The notes beneath the pieces are model-generated. The model had not been told where the DNA came from. It did no database searches and saw only the letters and a list, made by a program, of their open reading frames with translations. A stretch of 64,000 bases of DNA, taken from DATAUD01 sp035511075. Its GTDB lineage: Bacteria > Verrucomicrobiota > Verrucomicrobiia > Limisphaerales > Palsa-1400. Numbering within the stretch: position 1 is the first letter of the stretch; each line of letters opens with the position of its first letter. The stretch lies in NCBI GenBank assembly GCA_035511075.1, contig DATKFW010000015.1, forward strand, positions 1 through 64,000, in the 5' to 3' direction. Below are positions 36,707-45,301 of the stretch, piece after piece. The position numbers were made by a program, and so were the translations under genes.

Positions 36707-39590
36707 CGTGCCCCGCAAGCCTCCGATTCTGCTGTCGCCCTGGCTGGTGGTGCTGGTGGCCTTCGTGCTGTACGGACTTACCCTCAACCACTGGGTGACG
36801 CTGCGAAGCCTCCAACTGGTGTCCCAAACAACAGGCTGGGACTGGCATCCGTTGCCGCTGTCGTGGCGGACAGAGCCTATCGACCCGCTGTTCTTGGTTG
36901 TAACTTACCCGTTCCGGCTCCTTCCCGTGGCGTGGCAGCCGGTTTGCCTCAATGCCTTCACCGCCTTCTGCGCGGCTTTAACGCTTGGCCTGCTGGCTCT
37001 TTCGGTGCGATTGCTTCCACATGACCGCACTCGGGACCAGCGCGAACGCGAAGGAGGCGAGTTTGCGCTGCTTTCGATTCGTGCCGCCTTTCTGCCCCCT
37101 CTCTTTGCCGTCCTGATGCTCGGTTTCCAACTCACTTTCTGGCAGCACGCCGTCTCGGCCACCGGCGAGATGCTGGATTTGCTCGTGTTTGCCTTTTTGA
37201 TATTCTGCGTGCTGCGCTTCCGCATCTCCCAAAATGACAGGTGGCTCCTGGCGATGGCCTTTGTCTATGGAGCGGGCGTCACCAGCAATTGGGCGCTGAT
37301 TGGATTTTTCCCGTTGTTCCTGTTTGCCCTGATTTGGATTAAGGGCCTTGGCTTTTTCAATTTCAGATTTATCGCGCTAATGGCCGTTTGCGGGGCGGCC
37401 GGACTTCTTCTTTACCTATTGGTGCCGGCCATGGACAGCCTGGGCGGCGACCACGAAAATTTCTGGTACCTGCTTCACGAGGAATTGAGCGCGCAATCCT
37501 TCGCTCTGCAAATAATACCGCGGTACGTTGTGCTGGTGGCCTCGCTGGCCACGATTCTTCCGCTTATTTTCGCGGGTGTCCGCTGGCCCGCTTTCCTCGG
37601 CGAAGTAAGCCCGGTGGGCAACATCCTGACGCAAATCATGATTGAAATGCTCCACGTGGTCTTCCTGATCCTGCCGCTGGTGACGCTCTGCGAGTTCAAA
37701 TTCAGCCCCAGCGCAAGGATGCGGGAAATGCCCAACAGTTTTCTCACCTTTTACTATGTGGCCGCGCTCTGCGTCGGGTATTTCAGCGGTTACCTTCTGC
37801 TCATCTTCGGACGCAAGACCCGTCAGGCATGGGGAAGGCCGGGACCGGCAAGAAAATTCCTCAACCGCGTCGTCGTGGGGTTCGTCTGGGTTTTGGCCCT
37901 GGGCGCGCCAATCGGCCTTGCCTGCGAAAACTTCCCGCATCTGGAGGCCGCCAACAGCCCGGCGTTGGAGCAATTCGCCGACTACGTTCTGGACGGCTTG
38001 CCGCCAAAGGACGCCATTGTCCTGAGCGATGATCCAGCGCGCTTGACGTTGTTGGAAGCCGACTATCAGCGCCGCCATATCCCCAATCAGAATTTCTTTA
38101 TCGAAACCAGCTCGCTGGCGCATCGCGAATACATCCGCTACCTGATCAGCCGCTATCCGCAGCTCAAACAGGCCATGACCTCGCCTGATAACCTCCCTCT
38201 CGTGATCCCCGCCAGGGCGCTCGAACGCTTCATGTTCCAAATCGGCCACGCGCATCAGATTTATTATCTGCACACCTCCTTCGGTTACTACTTCGAGGAA
38301 TACTACCTCAAACCGCGCGGCATCGTCTATGAACTCAAGAGCTACCCGGGCAACGCGCCGCAAGCGCCTCCGCCCACCGACGCGGAGATCACAGCCCAGG
38401 AAAGTTTTTGGTCCCAGCTTGAAAATGGCCCTCTCAAAACGTTGCCCGCGCTGGCCAAGCTGGACACCGACCCGGAAGTCGTCGGCACCGATTACTCGGT
38501 TGACTTGAATTCCTGGGGCGTTGAACTCCAGAGGGCCAATCATCTTAAAGAGGCCCACACCCGCTTCGCCCAGGCCGTCGAGATCAACCCCGATAATTTC
38601 ATCGCCATGATCAACCTCAAGTACAACGACGCGCTGCAAAAGGGCGATCATCGCCCCGTTGATTCAGTCGATTTATTTGAGAAGGCCATGGCCAAATACA
38701 ACGGAGTGGTGGGAATCCTTAAACTCAACGGCCCGCCGGATGAACCGAACGTGAACCTCCAAGTGGGGGAAATCATGGCGGAGAGCGGCAATTTGCGCCA
38801 GGCCGCAACGCTCTTCACGCGCCGTCTCGAATTGCTTCCCAACGATCCCGAGGCCGAGTTGGACATGGCCAAGACTTATGCGGATCGCGGGAAGGTCGAT
38901 AAGGTCATGGCATTGGTTGACAAACTGCGCTCCAACCCGAAGATCCGCCCGTGGGACTTGATCCGCGTCCAGGCCATGGCGTATCTGGCTGTCAGCAGCA
39001 ATTCCGCCGCGGAAACGATGTTGCAGAAAGCCATCAAGGATGACCCGACCGATGGAGTTCGTGTTGACACTTTGGCTGATCTTTATCGGCGAATCGGTTA
39101 TGATGCCTTGCGCCGCAACCAGGCGCCTCAGGCCAGGGCGGATTTCAAGGCCGCTCTAACCAACATCAACCTGGAGATCAAACTGGCCGGCGTCGCCAAT
39201 CGTTCCGACGAGGAAGACGCCAGCCTGGCGCCGACGCTTCTCAAGAGAGCCGAGATGGAAGTCATGCTGGGCTCTTTAGACCAAGCCGTTACGACACTCA
39301 GCCAGATTCTCAAAGTGCAACCCGAAAACACAACGGCATTGTTGAACCGCGCCGTGGCCGAGGTGCAACTCAAACGGATGAAGGAAGCCAAGGCCGATTA
39401 TAAAAAGTTGGCCCAGCTCATGCCGCAACAGCGTTATGTCGTCGATTACCACATGGCCGACGTCGCCTCGTTGGAAAACGACATCCCGGAGGAAATTCGC
39501 TGCTTGAAGAGTTACTTGAGAGCCGCGCCGGAGGAAACCACCGAGTACGCCGGCGTGCGAAAGAGGCTCCAATCCTTGGAAAGCCACTGA
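36684..39590 (+). CDS. DUF2723-like polytopic membrane protein with TPR domain
   Basis: 968 residues. The first half has many membrane spans (for example 'LVVLVAFVLYGLTL', 'FLPPLFAVLMLGFQLTFW', 'WALIGFFPLFLFALIWI') and the 'ATGEMLDLLVFAFLIFCVLRF' and 'WLLAMAFVYGAGVTSNW' segments that recall DUF2723 proteins, relatives of protein O-mannosyltransferases (TMEM260). Residues about 610-960 are tetratricopeptide repeats, such as 'RAQARADFKAAL'-like and 'TALLNRAVAEVQLKRMKEAKA' units, probably periplasmic. It overlaps rlmD by 23 bp and is followed by a GT4 and a WecA-like gene, which supports a role in surface glycosylation. The substrate is unknown. Confidence 0.82.
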   Translation: MTLEAKSSVPRKPPILLSPWLVVLVAFVLYGLTLNHWVTLRSLQLVSQTTGWDWHPLPLSWRTEPIDPLFLVVTYPFRLLPVAWQPVCLNAFTAFCAALTLGLLALSVRLLPHDRTRDQREREGGEFALLSIRAAFLPPLFAVLMLGFQLTFWQHAVSATGEMLDLLVFAFLIFCVLRFRISQNDRWLLAMAFVYGAGVTSNWALIGFFPLFLFALIWIKGLGFFNFRFIALMAVCGAAGLLLYLLVPAMDSLGGDHENFWYLLHEELSAQSFALQIIPRYVVLVASLATILPLIFAGVRWPAFLGEVSPVGNILTQIMIEMLHVVFLILPLVTLCEFKFSPSARMREMPNSFLTFYYVAALCVGYFSGYLLLIFGRKTRQAWGRPGPARKFLNRVVVGFVWVLALGAPIGLACENFPHLEAANSPALEQFADYVLDGLPPKDAIVLSDDPARLTLLEADYQRRHIPNQNFFIETSSLAHREYIRYLISRYPQLKQAMTSPDNLPLVIPARALERFMFQIGHAHQIYYLHTSFGYYFEEYYLKPRGIVYELKSYPGNAPQAPPPTDAEITAQESFWSQLENGPLKTLPALAKLDTDPEVVGTDYSVDLNSWGVELQRANHLKEAHTRFAQAVEINPDNFIAMINLKYNDALQKGDHRPVDSVDLFEKAMAKYNGVVGILKLNGPPDEPNVNLQVGEIMAESGNLRQAATLFTRRLELLPNDPEAELDMAKTYADRGKVDKVMALVDKLRSNPKIRPWDLIRVQAMAYLAVSSNSAAETMLQKAIKDDPTDGVRVDTLADLYRRIGYDALRRNQAPQARADFKAALTNINLEIKLAGVANRSDEEDASLAPTLLKRAEMEVMLGSLDQAVTTLSQILKVQPENTTALLNRAVAEVQLKRMKEAKADYKKLAQLMPQQRYVVDYHMADVASLENDIPEEIRCLKSYLRAAPEETTEYAGVRKRLQSLESH

Positions 39591-39604
39591 TCCCAATAAA
39601 CCGG

Positions 39605-40768
39605 ATGCGGGTCATCCACGTCATTACCCGGTTGATTATTGGTGGCGCGCAGGAAAACACGGCCGCGACAGTTCTGGGTCTCCGGAAAACGCCCGGCCTT
39701 GAAGTCAGCCTCATCGCCGGGCCGACCTCCGGTCCCGAAGGCTCCCTCCAATCCGTCTTCCAAAACGATGCCGGCCTATTGACAATCGTTCCGTCCCTGG
39801 TCCGTCCCATTCATCCGGTACTCGACGCGATCGCCCTGATGCGCCTGACCGGAATCTTTCGCCGGACCTGTCCCGATATTGTCCATACGCACAGCGGCAA
39901 GGCTGGATTTTTGGGCCGCCTGGCAGCCCGTCGGGCTTCGGTTCCGGTGATCGTTCACACGATTCACGGGCCCTCTTTCGGCGCGTTTCAGGGCGCCCTG
40001 GCCAACGCTGTTTTCCTGGCGGCCGAACGACGCGCCGGCGCGATCACAACCCATTTTGTCAGCGTGGCCGACGCCATGACGCGCCAATATGTTGCCGCGG
40101 GCATTGGCCACCCGGAAAAGTATACCAGGGTTTTCAGCGGCTTTGACCTCGCTCCCTTCCTCAACGCGCGCAACGATCCCCAAATGCGCTCCAGCCTCGG
40201 CATCGCGCCGGACGACTTTGTGATCGGCAAAATCGCGCGCCTCTTCAAACTCAAGGGCCATGATGACCTGATCGACGCCGCCCCGGAAGTCCTCAAACGC
40301 CGGCCGCAAACAAAATTTCTTCTTGTCGGTGACGGCGTCTTGCGCCACAAGTTGGAGGGTCGCGTGCGCCAAATGGGCCTGGAACGAAGCTTTATATTCG
40401 CCGGCCTGGTTCCGCCGTCCGAAATCCCTCGATACGTGGGCATTATGGACGTTGTCGTCCATCTCTCGCGCCGGGAAGGCCTTGCCCGGGCGTTGCCTCA
40501 GGGTCTGGCCGCGCGGCGTCCGGTCGTGGCTTGCGAGTGCGATGGAGCCGCCGAGGTTTGCATTTCTGATGAGACCGGGTTCCTGGTCCGCCCGGGTGAT
40601 ACGGAATTGCTGGCCGCCCGGTTGGCGCAATTGGCCCAAAGCGAAGCTTTGCGCGACAGGCTGGGCGCACGCGGCCAGGAATTGGTGCGCCGGCATTTTG
40701 CCGTCGAAACGATGGTCGAGGACATTTACAACCTGTATCGCAAACTCGCGGCGCCGAAGGACGGATGA
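39605..40768 (+). CDS. Glycosyltransferase family 4
   Basis: 387 residues, GT-B fold. N-terminal 'MRVIHVITRLIIGGAQENTA' and 'DIVHTHSGKAGFLGRLAAR' are standard GT4 acceptor-domain features. The donor domain has 'IGKIARLFKLKGHDDLIDA', 'FLLVGDGVLRHKLE', 'FIFAGLVPPSEIPRY' and 'SRREGLARALPQGLAARRP' followed by 'CDGAAEV'. In the E-X7-E motif the first Glu is present and the second is Gln, as in the 'LPQ' subgroup. It probably adds a sugar to a lipid-linked glycan. It overlaps the WecA-like gene by 4 bp. Confidence 0.92.
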   Translation: MRVIHVITRLIIGGAQENTAATVLGLRKTPGLEVSLIAGPTSGPEGSLQSVFQNDAGLLTIVPSLVRPIHPVLDAIALMRLTGIFRRTCPDIVHTHSGKAGFLGRLAARRASVPVIVHTIHGPSFGAFQGALANAVFLAAERRAGAITTHFVSVADAMTRQYVAAGIGHPEKYTRVFSGFDLAPFLNARNDPQMRSSLGIAPDDFVIGKIARLFKLKGHDDLIDAAPEVLKRRPQTKFLLVGDGVLRHKLEGRVRQMGLERSFIFAGLVPPSEIPRYVGIMDVVVHLSRREGLARALPQGLAARRPVVACECDGAAEVCISDETGFLVRPGDTELLAARLAQLAQSEALRDRLGARGQELVRRHFAVETMVEDIYNLYRKLAAPKDG

Positions 40769-41739
40769 GGATTCTTGTCACTTATCCCGTGGCCCTGCTT
40801 TCCGCCGCTGTGACGACGGCGGTTTCGCTGCCATTTTGGCGTCGCTGGTCCCGCCAAAGCGGTGCGATCGACGAACCGGGTGATCGCAAGATTCATTCGA
40901 CTCCAATCCCGCTGGCCGGTGGGCTGGCGGTGATGACGGGACTGGCGGTTCCGCTGCTGGCCGGGGCCGCGGTGGCGGCGGTGTATTCCCGTTTTACGAT
41001 TCCGGGTCTTTTCGAGTACGGATTGGGCAAGCGCGCCCTTCAAATTGTCGGCATTATGGTTGGCGCGCTGGGAATGCTGTTAATCGGCCTGCGCGATGAC
41101 CTCGTGGAATTGCGGCCGGCGATCAAATTCGGCGCGCAACTCGTCGTCGCCCTCATGGTGGCGGCAACGGGCATTCGCATCACCCTGTTCGTGCCGAGTC
41201 TGGCATTCAGCTACGGCGTCACCGCGCTGTGGATTCTCACCGTCGTCAACGCCTTCAACTTCATGGACAACATGAACGGCCTTTGTACGGGGATCGGGGC
41301 CATTGGCGCTGCGTCGTTCGGATTGATCGCATCCAGCCAGGGCCAATATCTGGTCGCCGCAATGGCATTCCTGATCGCAGGGGCTTTGGCCGGTTTCTTG
41401 CCGTATAATTTTCCCCGGGCCACCGCGTTTCTAGGCGACGCTGGAAGCCATCTGACAGGCTTTCTTTTGGGCGTGCTGGCCATCCTTCCGCACTTCTATT
41501 CGGCAAAGCATCGCCATCCGCTGGCTGTGTTGACACCATTGCTGGTTCTGGCAGTGCCGCTGGCGGACTTGATCTGGGTGGTGATCCTGCGATGCAAAGC
41601 CGGCAAACCCTTCTACATTGGCGACACCAACCACCTCTCGCATCGCTTGGTGCGGCGCGGACTCGATCCCGCGCGGGCCGTCCTTCTGATTTGGCTTCTC
41701 TCGGCCGCGGCGGGAGCGCTTGCAATTCTCTTGCAATAG
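40765..41739 (+). CDS. MraY/WecA-type undecaprenyl-phosphate sugar-1-phosphate transferase
   Basis: 324 residues with about ten membrane spans. Family residues: 'GAIDEPGDRKIHSTPIPLAGG', Asp-rich 'GLRDDLVEL', 'NAFNFMDNMNGLCTG', 'FLGDAGSHLTGFLLG' and the C-terminal 'DTNHLSHRLVRRG' His motif. It transfers a HexNAc-1-phosphate from UDP-sugar to undecaprenyl phosphate, starting O-antigen, teichoic-like or exopolysaccharide synthesis. The WecA/TagO branch fits better than MraY because of the HLSHRL motif and the absence of a cell-division gene context. It is the last gene of the plus-strand run and converges with the Mla-type lipoprotein gene. Confidence 0.93.
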   Translation: MRILVTYPVALLSAAVTTAVSLPFWRRWSRQSGAIDEPGDRKIHSTPIPLAGGLAVMTGLAVPLLAGAAVAAVYSRFTIPGLFEYGLGKRALQIVGIMVGALGMLLIGLRDDLVELRPAIKFGAQLVVALMVAATGIRITLFVPSLAFSYGVTALWILTVVNAFNFMDNMNGLCTGIGAIGAASFGLIASSQGQYLVAAMAFLIAGALAGFLPYNFPRATAFLGDAGSHLTGFLLGVLAILPHFYSAKHRHPLAVLTPLLVLAVPLADLIWVVILRCKAGKPFYIGDTNHLSHRLVRRGLDPARAVLLIWLLSAAAGALAILLQ

Positions 41740-41767
41740 CTCCGGCGGCTTCCTGTTTCGGCCAGAG

Positions 41768-42379
41768 CTACGGCGCCGGAGAATTCGTTTCAACGTGTTC
41801 AAAGTCCAGTGTGACTGAATCCAGAATCTGGGCCAGCGCCTGGTTCCAGCCTTCGATCAGCGCGGTCGCCGTCCGTGCGTTCAGCGGAATTTCGCGCGAG
41901 TATTCCCGTTGCAGAATAACGTTTCGTGGAATGCCGTTGGAGGCGTCAAGAAATACGAAGCGCATCGCCAGAACCGCGGTCGGTTTTTCCGACTGTCGGA
42001 AATCGCCATAAAGCTGGCCGACATGAATCTCAACCATCGCGTCCGGTTTGACGGCGCTGTCCGCCTCCACTACGGCGCTGAACGCGCCGGCCTGCCTCAA
42101 CCAATTGCAAACGGGGGACACCAGCCCCTCCGCCGGGACGACCATGAATCCAGCGTAGGGATCACTGTCGTAGGAATTCTCGCCCGAGCGGTAAACAAAA
42201 GCACGTTCCTCGAATGGCGCGGCGACTTCCAAAGTACGGATGCCGAGCACTCGACTGCCCGGAGCGCCTTTGGGTGCCGGCGGCGGCGGCGGATTGAAGA
42301 GGAACGATTGCTGCTCCAGGGGCGCGCGCGCCAGGCATCCAGTCAACAAAACAACGGCGCCGATAGTAAGAGTCCTCAT
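41768..42379 (-). CDS. ABC-type transport auxiliary lipoprotein (PqiC/MlaD-associated)
   Basis: 203 residues with lipoprotein signal MRTLTIGAVVLLTGC. The mature part starts with a proline-rich linker (FLFNPPPPPAPKG), then 'LGIRTLEVAAPFEERAFVYRSGENSYDSDPYAGF', the pattern of the ABC_trans_aux family that works with MCE proteins. It is probably anchored to the outer membrane, receiving or handing over phospholipid. It is the last gene of the operon and starts 24 bp after the MCE gene. Confidence 0.88.
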   Translation of the reverse strand: MRTLTIGAVVLLTGCLARAPLEQQSFLFNPPPPPAPKGAPGSRVLGIRTLEVAAPFEERAFVYRSGENSYDSDPYAGFMVVPAEGLVSPVCNWLRQAGAFSAVVEADSAVKPDAMVEIHVGQLYGDFRQSEKPTAVLAMRFVFLDASNGIPRNVILQREYSREIPLNARTATALIEGWNQALAQILDSVTLDFEHVETNSPAP

Positions 42380-42403
42380 AGTGTTATGAATGAGAATGAA
42401 TCG

Positions 42404-43369
42404 TCATTTGTCGGTGGACTGGAGCTCCTTGAGCCGCGGCGGCGGCTTGCCGAAAATAAATCCCGAAGGATATTTTTTCAACTGATCCAGCAAGTCGTTC
42501 ATGTTCTGGACGGTTTGTTGGGCCTTGGCCAGCGTTTGATTCAACGAATCAAAATCCACACTCGTCAATCCCGGTTCCAGTTTTCCAACCGTGTCCTGCA
42601 ATTGCCCCACCAGGGCGTCCGCGTCCCGCGTCAATTTCTCCAACTGCAATTTTTTCACCGTGTCGTCCGTGTCATCGATGAAGGTGTCAAGTTTTGCGGT
42701 ACTGCCCCGGATTTCAGTCAGGAGCGCGTTGGCATTGGTGCTGAGGCCCTCAAGGTCCAACCGCTCGACCTTGTCCAACACGCGACCGACGGATTTGAGG
42801 TCCGTTTGGGCCATCTCATTAAGCCCGGTGACATCCAGGCGGTTCACCTTATGGAGAGCCGTTTGCAAGGATACGAGCAAGTCGCCCAGCAAACCGGGGG
42901 CCGAGGGAATATACGTATTCGTGGGCGTCCACGGAACCTTCGTCGCGGGGTATTCGACGGGATCAAGGTATTCAAGCGACACGATGCAAGTCCCCGTGAC
43001 CCCCTGGGATTTGAGACGGGCGCGCAATCCATCGTCAATGGCGGACTGGAGTTGCTCGTGCCACTCGCTTCCCGCCGCCCCGAAAAGACCGTCTTTCATC
43101 TCAAAAACCACAACCACCCAGCCCGGCTGGCTTTTCTCGTAATGGTCCCAGGAAAAACCAATACCAGTGACTTTGCCCGCACGAACGCCGCGGAATTCAA
43201 CGGCCGAGCCAACCGACAGCCCGCTTACATCACCGGCCACATAGGTTTCAAACAATGTCTTCTTTTCCAGGGTGCTCCACGTGCCGAAAGCAAGTAGGCC
43301 CGTTAACAGGATACCAAGCCCAAAAAGGGTGAACAGACCAAGTTTGAAATTGCTGGTTTTCGCGCTCAT
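42404..43369 (-). CDS. mlaD: MlaD family (MCE domain) protein
   Basis: 321 residues. One N-terminal membrane helix (KLGLFTLFGLGILLTGLLAF), an MCE domain at about residues 40-130 ('ETYVAGDVSGLSVGSAVEFRGVRAGKVTGIG'), then a long helical or coiled region (residues about 170-300: 'LLTEIRGSTAKLDTFIDDTDD', 'LNQTLAKAQQTVQNMNDLLDQL'). This matches single-MCE, PqiB/YebT-like or Mce-type subunits forming a hexameric lipid channel in the periplasm. It lies 6 bp after mlaF. The long C-terminal helices could form a tube towards the outer membrane, as in PqiB; this is inference. Confidence 0.92.
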   Translation of the reverse strand: MSAKTSNFKLGLFTLFGLGILLTGLLAFGTWSTLEKKTLFETYVAGDVSGLSVGSAVEFRGVRAGKVTGIGFSWDHYEKSQPGWVVVVFEMKDGLFGAAGSEWHEQLQSAIDDGLRARLKSQGVTGTCIVSLEYLDPVEYPATKVPWTPTNTYIPSAPGLLGDLLVSLQTALHKVNRLDVTGLNEMAQTDLKSVGRVLDKVERLDLEGLSTNANALLTEIRGSTAKLDTFIDDTDDTVKKLQLEKLTRDADALVGQLQDTVGKLEPGLTSVDFDSLNQTLAKAQQTVQNMNDLLDQLKKYPSGFIFGKPPPRLKELQSTDK

Positions 43370-43375
43370 TGAAGT

Positions 43376-44158
43376 CTAGGTAGGTTGAACCGAATGACTG
43401 GCGTCGGCTTCTCGGTTGAAAAAGCGATGCACCCACGGATCGGCCGCGCCATCCCGAAGGTCGGCGGGCTTGCCCTCGGCGACAATACTCTTGGACTGAC
43501 AGTCAACCATAATAACACGGTCGGCGATGGCGTAAATGCTCGCCAACTCGTGTGACACGATGACGAATGTAATGCCGAAATGATGCGACAATCCCGATAC
43601 CAGTAGGTCGATCCCAGCCGAAGTGATTGGGTCCAGGCCGGCGGACGGTTCGTCCAGGAAGAGTATTCCCGGATCCATCACCATCGCGCGGGCGATGGCC
43701 GCCCGTTTCTGCATGCCCCCGCTTAACTCGGAGGGCATTTTGTTGGCCGCGCTGCCGAGTCCCACCAGTTTTAATTTTGCCAGCGCCACCAATTCCTTCA
43801 GTGGGCCTGGCAGGTCGGTGAATTCGTCCAGCGGCAACTGCACGTTTTCCAGCACGCTCATCGAGCCAAACAGCGCCCCGCTCTGGTACATGACCCCAAA
43901 TTTGCGCAGCAGCCCCAGCCGTTCGTCACCCTCGGCCGCGACCAGGTTGCCGTCTCCGATCCACACTTCGCCCGATTGCGGCGGATTCAGTCCAATCATG
44001 GTCTTCATCAGCGTGCTCTTGCCGCAGCCCGATTCCCCCAGGATGACGAATACTTCGCCTCGCTTGACCTGGAAGTTGATCTTCTGAAGGATGACCCTTT
44101 CTCCGTACCCGATGCTCAGGTCTTTGACGGTAATCACGATGTTGTCGGTTTCGTTCAT
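43376..44158 (-). CDS. mlaF: Mla-type ABC transporter ATP-binding protein
   Basis: 260 residues. Walker A 'GESGCGKSTLMKTMIGL', Q-loop region 'FGVMYQSGALFGSMSVLENV', signature 'ELSGGMQKRAAIARAM' and Walker B 'GILFLDEPSAGLDP', followed by H-loop 'VIVSHEL'. The 'YQSGALFGSMSV' and 'SAGLDPITSAGID' wording is that of MlaF. It powers lipid transfer with the MlaE permease. Its ATG overlaps the mlaE stop by one base. Confidence 0.96.
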   Translation of the reverse strand: MNETDNIVITVKDLSIGYGERVILQKINFQVKRGEVFVILGESGCGKSTLMKTMIGLNPPQSGEVWIGDGNLVAAEGDERLGLLRKFGVMYQSGALFGSMSVLENVQLPLDEFTDLPGPLKELVALAKLKLVGLGSAANKMPSELSGGMQKRAAIARAMVMDPGILFLDEPSAGLDPITSAGIDLLVSGLSHHFGITFVIVSHELASIYAIADRVIMVDCQSKSIVAEGKPADLRDGAADPWVHRFFNREADASHSVQPT

Positions 44159-45297
44159 TATTTGAGCAAATACAAAATGGTTTCAAAACAGGCGTCGGCC
44201 ACAATGATGAGCAGCAGACTGGTCACCACCGCCCGCGTCGTTGACAGGCCGACGGCGCTCGGCCCCTGCTGCGTTTGCAGCCCGCGCCAGCAGCCCACCC
44301 CGGAAACGATGATGCCGAAGACCACGCCTTTCGAGATTCCCACCCCCACATCACTCAACTGAACACTTGAAGCCATCTGGTGAAGGATGAGCTTCAGCGA
44401 GAAACCCAGCCCCAGCATGACCAATGTTCCCCCCACTACCCCCATCAGGATCGAGTAACAGGTCAGCAGCGGCGACACCAGAACTCCAGCCATGATCCGC
44501 GGAACCACCAGAAATCGGATCGGGCTAAGTCCCAACGTCTCCAGCGCATTGAGTTCTTCGTTCACCTTCATCGTGCCAATCTCTGCGGCGAACGCCGAAG
44601 CGGACCGCCCCGCAAGCAGGATGGCCGTCATCAACGGGCCCATCTCCCGAACCATCACCACCGTGATCGTATTGGCAACGTAAATTTGCGCGCCAAAATC
44701 CGCCAGTCGCTGGGCCGACTCGAAGGCGATGATGAAACCCAAAAGCAAACTGACCAGCGAGACTATCGGCACGGCGTTGGCGCCCGCCAGTTCAAAGACG
44801 TGGCGCACCTCCGGCCAGCGCATTCGCTTTGGATTGATAAGGGAGCCAGGCAGGCTGGCGGCGACGGCTCCCAAAAAATCCACTTGCCCCCGGAAATCCT
44901 CCATCAATTGCTTGGTCGCGTGGCCCGCTTCCTCAATGAGTGGATGTCTCATGCCAAGGGCCTTCGGGTGAAAAGCGCTGTAGTCCTCGGCCGTAAAACC
45001 CTCGAAAAGCGTCTGAAATCCCGATTCCAGGCCAACCACTGAGACCGACGCTCCGGGTGTCATTCGGCCCATGTTCAAATACCGAAGCAAAGAAAAGCCC
45101 GCGCCGCCGCAGAAATTAACTCCGCTCACATCCACTTCAAGCGTCTTGACCTGCGCGCCGCGCAAACCTTGCTCCAGGCTCTTCCAACAATCCACGACTG
45201 TCTCCGAGCTCAGACGGCCTTTAAGCACAACGCGGGCGGCGCCGTTCGGCCCGAGTTTCACATCAGCTTCAAATTCCTTTTGCGCAACCGGTGGCAT
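44158..45297 (-). CDS. mlaE: MlaE family permease with fused N-terminal STAS domain
   Basis: 379 residues. Residues about 8-100 form a STAS domain ('VVLKGRLSSETVVDCW', 'LEVDVSGVNFCGGAGFSLLRYL'), the equivalent of a separate MlaB. Residues about 130-379 are the MlaE permease: 'EVRHVFELAGANAVPIVSLVSLLLGFI', 'VREMGPLMTAILLAGRSASAFAAEIGTMKVNEELNALETLG' (read in parts) and 'GVGISKGVVFGIIVSGVGCWRG'. It is an inner-membrane protein. It starts 4 bp after the histidine kinase gene, so transporter and signalling genes share an operon. Confidence 0.95.
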   Translation of the reverse strand: MPPVAQKEFEADVKLGPNGAARVVLKGRLSSETVVDCWKSLEQGLRGAQVKTLEVDVSGVNFCGGAGFSLLRYLNMGRMTPGASVSVVGLESGFQTLFEGFTAEDYSAFHPKALGMRHPLIEEAGHATKQLMEDFRGQVDFLGAVAASLPGSLINPKRMRWPEVRHVFELAGANAVPIVSLVSLLLGFIIAFESAQRLADFGAQIYVANTITVVMVREMGPLMTAILLAGRSASAFAAEIGTMKVNEELNALETLGLSPIRFLVVPRIMAGVLVSPLLTCYSILMGVVGGTLVMLGLGFSLKLILHQMASSVQLSDVGVGISKGVVFGIIVSGVGCWRGLQTQQGPSAVGLSTTRAVVTSLLLIIVADACFETILYLLK

Positions 45298-45301
45298 CTG
45301 T

